NCBI GenBank assembly: GCA_021780095.1
Contig: JAJXZK010000142.1
Coordinates: 1 to 11,233 of the forward strand
DNA from: Acidobacteriota bacterium
GTDB taxonomy: Bacteria > Acidobacteriota > Terriglobia > Terriglobales > Acidobacteriaceae
Direction: 5' to 3'
DNA: 11,233 bases
Within the stretch, counting starts at the first letter, position 1. Every line of letters starts with the position of its first letter. Below the pieces are notes generated by a model. That model did not search any database. It saw nothing but the letters and a program-made list of their open reading frames with translations, and had not been told where the DNA came from. The translations under genes were made by a program, and so were the position numbers. Below are positions 5,830 to 11,233 of the stretch, piece after piece.

Positions 5830-8652
5830 ATGCGAAGCGAACAAGAACTGTTGCGAGAGCTAGGGAGGAATATCGACTGCGCCGCCGTCATTACCAGGAC
5901 TGTGCGTGCCGCTCGAGCGTTGCGGCAACAATACAGCCGGCAACAGCAAATCGCCGGGCATCGGGGCTGGAGAAGTCCGCAGATCCTGGCATGGGAGCCA
6001 TGGCTGAAAACCCTATGGGACGCCGCCATCCTTTGCGGAGCCGAGACTCGAATTTTGCTCAACGACGCGCAGGAAGGTGAGTTATGGCTGCAGGTGTTGG
6101 CGCAGGATGAAGCCGGCCGACAAACGATTTCGATTGTGGGTCTGGCCAAGCAGGCGCAGCAGGCATGGCAGGCCATGCATCAGCATCGGATCGAACTGAC
6201 AGAGATTCGCAATGACGACAACATCGACGCGAAAGCCTTTTCCCGGTGGGCATTGGAGCTTGAAAAAGTCTGTCGGCGCGCGCAGCTTCTGTCGTCTTCT
6301 CAAGCCGAAAGGGAGCTGGCAATCCTGATTCGGGCCAGAAAAGTGCCGCTGCCGGAAAACATTTGTTTGGTTGGATTTGATCGGATAACGCCCGCACAAA
6401 AACTCCTGATGGATGCGCTGCGCGCGGCAGGCTGCCAGCTCGAGTTAACTGAGCTGGAGTCTTTCACCGACGAGCGCGCATCAAGTTCGATCGTCACTTT
6501 CGCGCGCACCTTGGAGGATGAAATCGAGAGCGCGGCGCAATGGGTGCGAGCCACTCTTCTCGAAGATCCTAATCAGCGAATCGGTATCGTCCTGCCGTCG
6601 CTGGGAGAAATGCGCGATCGCCTGGATGCTGTCCTCCGTCGGGTGCTAGCGCCGTCTTCGATAGATATTCACGCGGCGAATGCGCCAATGCCGTATGAGT
6701 TCTCCCTGGGAACACCGATGGATCGAATGCCCGCGGTGCGCACTGCCCTTATGCTGCTTGCGTGGTTGGAGAAGTCGTTGCCGCCGGACGACATGTCGTG
6801 GCTGGTGGTGCATGGCGGATTTGGTTCCGGGTTCTCGGATGCGCGGGCAATGCTGGACAAAAAGTTTCGTGAGCGCGACTTCCAGTTGGGCGGAAACATA
6901 GGTTTCTCCAAGTTTCAAAAGTGGCTGACGCATACAGGACCCAATGCGGATCGCTCACCGTTGGCACGTTCTCTCGAGCGGATCGCTGTGACGGCGAAAC
7001 GCGTGGACCTGAAGCAACATCGCTCCTACGCCCATTGGCGAGAGGCGATGGAAGAGCTTCTTTCCGCGGGAGAATGGAATTTACTGACCGCGACAGATAG
7101 CGCGGAATATCAATTGCTGCGGCGATGGAACGCGCTGTTGAATGAGATTTCTTCGTTGAGCGTTGTGACAGGCTCGGTGCCGTTTTCCGATGCCATCAGC
7201 CGGCTGCAATCTCTGGCGGGGACGATGCTGTTCACGTTGGAAACGAGACACGCGCCCGTACAAATTCTCGGAGTCTCTGAGGCGGCAGGAATGACGTTCG
7301 ATCGAACCTGGTGGATGAATGCACAGGCGGCCAGTTGGCCACCGCGCGGCCATGTACAGCCGTTTCTGCCGTGGAGTGTGCAGCGAGCGACGCACATGCC
7401 CTTTGCTGATCCGGCAGCGGACGCTGCATTCGCGCAACGGGTGACGCAGCGAATACTAAACTCTGCGCCGAGGGTGGTCGTGAGTTTTGCGCTGCAGGAA
7501 AATGATCCGACCACTGCAAGCGCGCATGCGCCAAGCCCAGAGATCGCTATCTCGCCTGCAATTCGCAGCACTTTGCCAGAGGTTCCGCTGATTGCTATTC
7601 AAGAAGTTTTGTCGGGCGGGATTCAAGCGCCGATCAAGCATGAAGGCGATGCGGGGCCTTCCGCGCTTGAGGTTGTCGACGAAGAGCCCGCGATTCCATT
7701 TCAGGGAACCCGGGTGCGCAGCGGCGTCACGTTTCTCAAGGATCAAGCCGCATGTCCATTTCGAGCCTTCGCGGAGATGCGGCTGGCGGCGGAACCGATC
7801 GAAGAGGCCGACAACGGGCTTTCTGCGAAGGCGCAGGGAACAATTCTTCACGAGGTGTTGCAGTGCTTTTGGATCGAAATGAAGTCGCAGAAACGGCTGC
7901 TAGAAAGTACAGAGGAGGAATGCCGCGAAATGTTGCGCACGCATATTCATCACGCGTTGCGGCGGTTCCGTAAGCACGCCGACGAATCGTGGCAGCGAGC
8001 CTTGCTGGAGATTGAGGCGGATCGTATCGAGAGCCGGCTGATGCAGTGGCTGGAGGTTGAAAAGCGGCGGCCCGATTTTACCGTCGTGAAAACGGAAGAC
8101 ACACTGGAGCAGATGCGTCTGGGAGGTCTGGAACTTCGCTGCCGCATCGACCGCATCGACCAGGTGGAACAGGGGATGGTGCTGCTGGATTACAAGACCG
8201 GCAAGGTCGACAGCAAAGCCTGCGACGGGGAGCGTCCGGATGAACCGCAGCTGCCCGCCTACGCTGTGCTGCTACAGGATTCCGCCTGCGATGAATGGCC
8301 GCTAGCAGGGATCGCGTTCGCGGGGCTCCATCCCACAAACGTTGACCTGACCGTGGTTGGCTCTATTGGGGGCGTCTTTCCGGTGACGCCGGGAGCCAGG
8401 AGCAATCCTCGCGGAAATCTTTCGGCAGAGGGATTGCGACAGCGGCAAGCAGAGTGGCGAACAACGCTGACGCGACTCGCGGAAGATTTTGTTGCCGGCG
8501 TGGCTGTCATAGATCCGAAAATGGGGCCCGCGACCTGTCGCTATTGCGCGCAGGGCTCGTTATGCAGGATTCGAGACGCGGAAAGCATCAGGGACGGCGA
8601 CAATTCAGACCGGAATACATCGGCCGGCGAACCGGGGAGTTTCGATTCATGA
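5830..8652 (+). CDS. AddB-like PD-(D/E)XK nuclease subunit with iron-sulfur cysteines
   Basis: A 940-residue protein matching the AddB-like 'probable DNA repair protein' family (the TIGR03623 type, about 900 residues). Residues 1 to about 600 resemble the helicase-like scaffold of AddB but contain no GKT/GKS P-loop; the expected position reads [15 protein letters not shown] (17-31), so this subunit should not hydrolyse ATP. The C-terminal nuclease includes GTILH (670-674, His674), CRIDRID (771-777, probable catalytic Asp774) and LDYKTGK (786-792, Asp787 and Lys789). Four cysteines, Cys642 in ACPFRAF and [10 protein letters not shown] (903, 906, 912), match the C...CxxCx5C pattern that holds a 4Fe-4S cluster in AddB. 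The role is end processing at double-strand breaks together with the helicase encoded next, whose ATG overlaps this stop by four bases. The ATG at 5830 has GGAG at 5822-5825, rather close. Divergent from the copper-like operon. Confidence 0.9.
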   Translation: MRSEQELLRELGRNIDCAAVITRTVRAARALRQQYSRQQQIAGHRGWRSPQILAWEPWLKTLWDAAILCGAETRILLNDAQEGELWLQVLAQDEAGRQTISIVGLAKQAQQAWQAMHQHRIELTEIRNDDNIDAKAFSRWALELEKVCRRAQLLSSSQAERELAILIRARKVPLPENICLVGFDRITPAQKLLMDALRAAGCQLELTELESFTDERASSSIVTFARTLEDEIESAAQWVRATLLEDPNQRIGIVLPSLGEMRDRLDAVLRRVLAPSSIDIHAANAPMPYEFSLGTPMDRMPAVRTALMLLAWLEKSLPPDDMSWLVVHGGFGSGFSDARAMLDKKFRERDFQLGGNIGFSKFQKWLTHTGPNADRSPLARSLERIAVTAKRVDLKQHRSYAHWREAMEELLSAGEWNLLTATDSAEYQLLRRWNALLNEISSLSVVTGSVPFSDAISRLQSLAGTMLFTLETRHAPVQILGVSEAAGMTFDRTWWMNAQAASWPPRGHVQPFLPWSVQRATHMPFADPAADAAFAQRVTQRILNSAPRVVVSFALQENDPTTASAHAPSPEIAISPAIRSTLPEVPLIAIQEVLSGGIQAPIKHEGDAGPSALEVVDEEPAIPFQGTRVRSGVTFLKDQAACPFRAFAEMRLAAEPIEEADNGLSAKAQGTILHEVLQCFWIEMKSQKRLLESTEEECREMLRTHIHHALRRFRKHADESWQRALLEIEADRIESRLMQWLEVEKRRPDFTVVKTEDTLEQMRLGGLELRCRIDRIDQVEQGMVLLDYKTGKVDSKACDGERPDEPQLPAYAVLLQDSACDEWPLAGIAFAGLHPTNVDLTVVGSIGGVFPVTPGARSNPRGNLSAEGLRQRQAEWRTTLTRLAEDFVAGVAVIDPKMGPATCRYCAQGSLCRIRDAESIRDGDNSDRNTSAGEPGSFDS

Positions 8653-11233
8653 GCAACGTGCGCAGGTTTCCGTCGGGCGCGGACGCGGCAATGGCAGATG
8701 AGTCGGCGCAGGTGTTTGCGCGCGAAGACGCGTGGGACGTGGAGCAATCATGGATTGTTGAAGCACCCGCAGGTTCCGGCAAAACAGAACTATTAATGCA
8801 GCGTTTTTTGCGGCTGCTGGGCCGTGTGGAGCAGCCCGAGCAGGTCTTGGCCATCACCTTTACGCGCAAGGCCGCAGCGGAAATGCGCGACCGGATTTTG
8901 CAATCCTTGCGGGATGCGCATCAGAATCTCCCGATCGATCCGGCGGCTGCGCATCTCCTGCAAACTCGCGCCTTCGCGCTGGAGGCGCTGGGAGCCGACG
9001 CGAAACTTGGGTGGAACCTGGTGAGCCAGCCGCAGCGATTCAACATCGGAACCATCGACTCCTTGTGCAGCAAGATTGCTGGCCGGCTTCCTGTGCTGTC
9101 GCGGCTGGGTGCAGAGATGCGGCCGGTGGACGATGCAAGTGATCTGTATTTGCTGGCAGCTCAGTCGACCCTGAAGGAAATGGGGGGGAACGATGCTCGC
9201 CTGAGCAGAGCCGCTCGCAAACTGCTATTGCATCTGGACAACCGCATGGAAAATGCGGTGAAGCTGTTGGCGGACATGTTGCGCAGCCGCGACCAGTGGG
9301 GCCGCGTATTTCCGATTGAAGAAGAATATTCTGACGAGGAACTGGACGCAATCGTTTGCGAGAAGTTTGAGGAGCCGTTGCGCCAGACATGCGAGGAAGC
9401 GTTGCAGCGCGCGGCGGCGATGTTGCCCGAGAAGAATTGGAAGCAGGTCTTCGACCTGGGGCGTTACGCGGCGGAGCAGCTTGAGGGTAGCAAGTATAGG
9501 AATATTTGCGGCGAACTTACGGGTACCAGCGGAATTGCGCCCTGCGCCGCGGAGCATCTCGCGACATGGAAAGCAGTCGCTCGGTTGCTGCTGACTGACG
9601 AATGCACCTGGAGAAAATCTGGCGGCGTCAGCGTCAAGATTGGGTTTCCAGCGCAACATCCGCACACGCAAATGTTCAAGGCGTTGCTGGATTCACTAGC
9701 GGGTGACGACGAGTTGGTTCGTGCGTTGGGCAAAGTCGCGAAGCTGCCGCCGGCCGGCTACACAGAACAGCAGCGCGTGATCCTGCGGTCGATTCTTCTG
9801 TTGTTGCGGCGCGCGCTGGCTGAGCTGAAAGTGGCGTTCGCCCAGTCGGGACGCACGGATTTTGTCGAGATTGCGCTTGCGGCAGGCCACGCGCTCGAAG
9901 ACGAGCCGGATTCGCTGGCGCTGGCATTTGGAATGGAGTTGCAGCATTTGCTGGTGGACGAAATGCAGGATACTTCGCTGACGCAGTTCCACTTGTTCAG
10001 CCGGTTGGTCCAGGGATGGGATGGGCACAGCCAGACGGTATTCCTGGTGGGCGATCCAAAGCAGTCGATCTATCGGTTTCGTCATGTGGCCGTGGAACTG
10101 TTTGCACGCGCAAGCCGCAATGGCGTTGGTGGAGTGCAGCTAAAGCCGATTCGGCTGCGCTCGAATTTTCGCGCGCGGCGGAGCCTAGTGCAGCAGACGA
10201 ATGAAGCCTTCGAGCAAATTTTTGCGCACGAGGTCCTGGATGATGTAGACGCCGTCAAGTTTGAGGCTTCGGAAGCGGCACATTTCGAACAAGAAACCGA
10301 GCGCCTGTTCTGGCATCCGCATGTGCGGCTCGCGCAATCGCAGAGCGGGGACGATGATGTTGAAAAAGATTCCTGCGCGATCGAGGCGCGGCAGATTTGC
10401 GACGTCATCGAGCAAGCCCGAAACCGAAATTCCGGTGAACGGCCCCCGAGTATAGCCATCCTGGTGCGAGCCAGAACGCATGTTGCTTCTGTCCTGCAGG
10501 AGATGCGGACGCGCAGAATTCCTTATCGCGCGATTGAGATGGATTCGCTGCCGGACCGGCAACCGATTCTGGATGTGATGACGATTGCGCGGTGCCTGCT
10601 GCATCCGGCGGATCGCGTGGCGTGGCTGGCAGCATTGCGTGCGCCGTGGTGCGGCCTGCCCCTGACGGACCTGCTGGCGCTTTGCGGCGGTGACGACCTG
10701 CAGCAGAGAGCAATGACAGTTGCGGAATTGTTTCGGGAGCGCTCGGCCCACCTGAGTGCGGAAGGACAGGAACGGGCCGCACGAGTGTTGCAGGCGCTAA
10801 ATGCCGCGCAACTGCAATCCGGCAGGGACCGCTTTTCGATGCTGGTGGAGCGGACCTGGAACACCCTGAGAGGGCCACACTGTATCGCTGTCGGCGAATG
10901 GCCGACGGTGCAGGAGTTGTTTCGGATGCTCGATAAATTGGAAGGTGAAAGCGGTTGGCCGACCGCCTCCCAGATAGAAGCACAACTTTCCAAGCTGTAT
11001 GCGCCGGCCAGTGGAGTGGCGGATGCTCCAGTCGAGGTTTTAACGCTCCACAAGGCGAAAGGGTTGGAGTGGGATGTGGTGCTCCTTCCTGGCCTGCACC
11101 GTTTCGGCAGGAAGAACGATTCGCGCCTGGCGGAGTGGATGGAGCAGGTGTTACCGGGGGCGTATCAAGAAGGCGGCGATGCGGTCAGCCGGGTTTTGCT
11201 GGCGCCGATCAAGCATGCGTCGGAGGATGAAGA
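8649..11233 (+). CDS. AddA/UvrD-type ATP-dependent helicase-nuclease subunit (3'-truncated by window edge)
   Basis: An open frame from the ATG at 8649 to the window end, 861 residues visible. It is a superfamily 1A helicase: Walker [11 protein letters not shown] (39-48), motif Ia [26 protein letters not shown], Walker [11 protein letters not shown] (434-443), motif [15 protein letters not shown] (467-478), motif [10 protein letters not shown], and motif [14 protein letters not shown] (797-809). Motif VI and any C-terminal nuclease domain fall beyond the window. The DEMQD motif has Met where DEFQD is most common. The protein should be the ATP-driven motor that unwinds DNA from double-strand ends, working with the AddB-like subunit encoded just upstream; the ATGA overlap implies coupled translation in fixed ratio. 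A stand-alone UvrD/Rep helicase is less likely given its size, the long insert between motifs Ia and II, and this neighbour. Confidence 0.93.
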   Translation, partial: MSNVRRFPSGADAAMADESAQVFAREDAWDVEQSWIVEAPAGSGKTELLMQRFLRLLGRVEQPEQVLAITFTRKAAAEMRDRILQSLRDAHQNLPIDPAAAHLLQTRAFALEALGADAKLGWNLVSQPQRFNIGTIDSLCSKIAGRLPVLSRLGAEMRPVDDASDLYLLAAQSTLKEMGGNDARLSRAARKLLLHLDNRMENAVKLLADMLRSRDQWGRVFPIEEEYSDEELDAIVCEKFEEPLRQTCEEALQRAAAMLPEKNWKQVFDLGRYAAEQLEGSKYRNICGELTGTSGIAPCAAEHLATWKAVARLLLTDECTWRKSGGVSVKIGFPAQHPHTQMFKALLDSLAGDDELVRALGKVAKLPPAGYTEQQRVILRSILLLLRRALAELKVAFAQSGRTDFVEIALAAGHALEDEPDSLALAFGMELQHLLVDEMQDTSLTQFHLFSRLVQGWDGHSQTVFLVGDPKQSIYRFRHVAVELFARASRNGVGGVQLKPIRLRSNFRARRSLVQQTNEAFEQIFAHEVLDDVDAVKFEASEAAHFEQETERLFWHPHVRLAQSQSGDDDVEKDSCAIEARQICDVIEQARNRNSGERPPSIAILVRARTHVASVLQEMRTRRIPYRAIEMDSLPDRQPILDVMTIARCLLHPADRVAWLAALRAPWCGLPLTDLLALCGGDDLQQRAMTVAELFRERSAHLSAEGQERAARVLQALNAAQLQSGRDRFSMLVERTWNTLRGPHCIAVGEWPTVQELFRMLDKLEGESGWPTASQIEAQLSKLYAPASGVADAPVEVLTLHKAKGLEWDVVLLPGLHRFGRKNDSRLAEWMEQVLPGAYQEGGDAVSRVLLAPIKHASEDE

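Noticed and set aside
5755..5844. Upstream extension of the Cys/His protein to the ATG at 5808 or 5844
   Set aside because: The added residues are polar and precede an otherwise normal signal segment, would cover the candidate promoter, and for 5844 would overlap the divergent gene; the site at 5764-5770 favours 5754.
10185..10983. Minus-strand open frames of 176-192 codons across the helicase gene
   Set aside because: They are antisense to a continuous frame with ordered helicase motifs and encode low-information Ser/Arg/Pro-rich sequence.

Overview
The window reads as a chromosomal segment of a GC-rich Gram-negative bacterium, most likely an acidobacterium (Terriglobia/Acidobacteriaceae type). 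That placement is an inference. It rests on the TonB-dependent receptor with an N-terminal carboxypeptidase-regulatory-like domain, on the small exported protein with a CCRR...HHC motif beside it, and on the CusF-SCO fusion with a widened Cys pair. I recall all three as typical of that phylum, but no search was run. There are no RNA genes, insertion sequences, CRISPR arrays or phage genes that I can support. Coding density is very high and no stretch over 300 bases lacks a gene.

The window splits at a 75-base divergent intergenic region (5755-5829). To the left, six genes run on the minus strand in the order: exported Cys/His-motif protein (5754-5335), TonB-dependent outer-membrane receptor (5181-2875), lipoprotein fusing a CusF-like copper-binding domain to an SCO1/SenC domain (2865-1912), gluconokinase (1908-1384), a four-helix membrane protein (1367-990), and an ABC exporter cut by the window edge (980-1). 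Gaps are 153, 9, 3, 16 and 9 bases, so the last five almost certainly share a transcript. A candidate sigma70-type promoter lies just upstream of the first gene. The first three genes look like an envelope copper-handling module: an outer-membrane receptor, a periplasmic lipoprotein that could bind and deliver copper, and a small exported protein with clustered Cys/His. The gluconokinase and the ABC exporter have no obvious link to copper.

To the right, two plus-strand genes overlap by four bases (ATGA): an AddB-like protein with a PD-(D/E)XK nuclease and a four-cysteine iron-sulfur signature (5830-8652), then an AddA/UvrD-type helicase (8649 to beyond the window). Together they should form a two-subunit helicase-nuclease for double-strand break repair, with ATP hydrolysis in the second subunit.

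The most interesting part is the copper-like module, especially the small CCRR/HHC protein and the Cx5C variant of the SCO motif.
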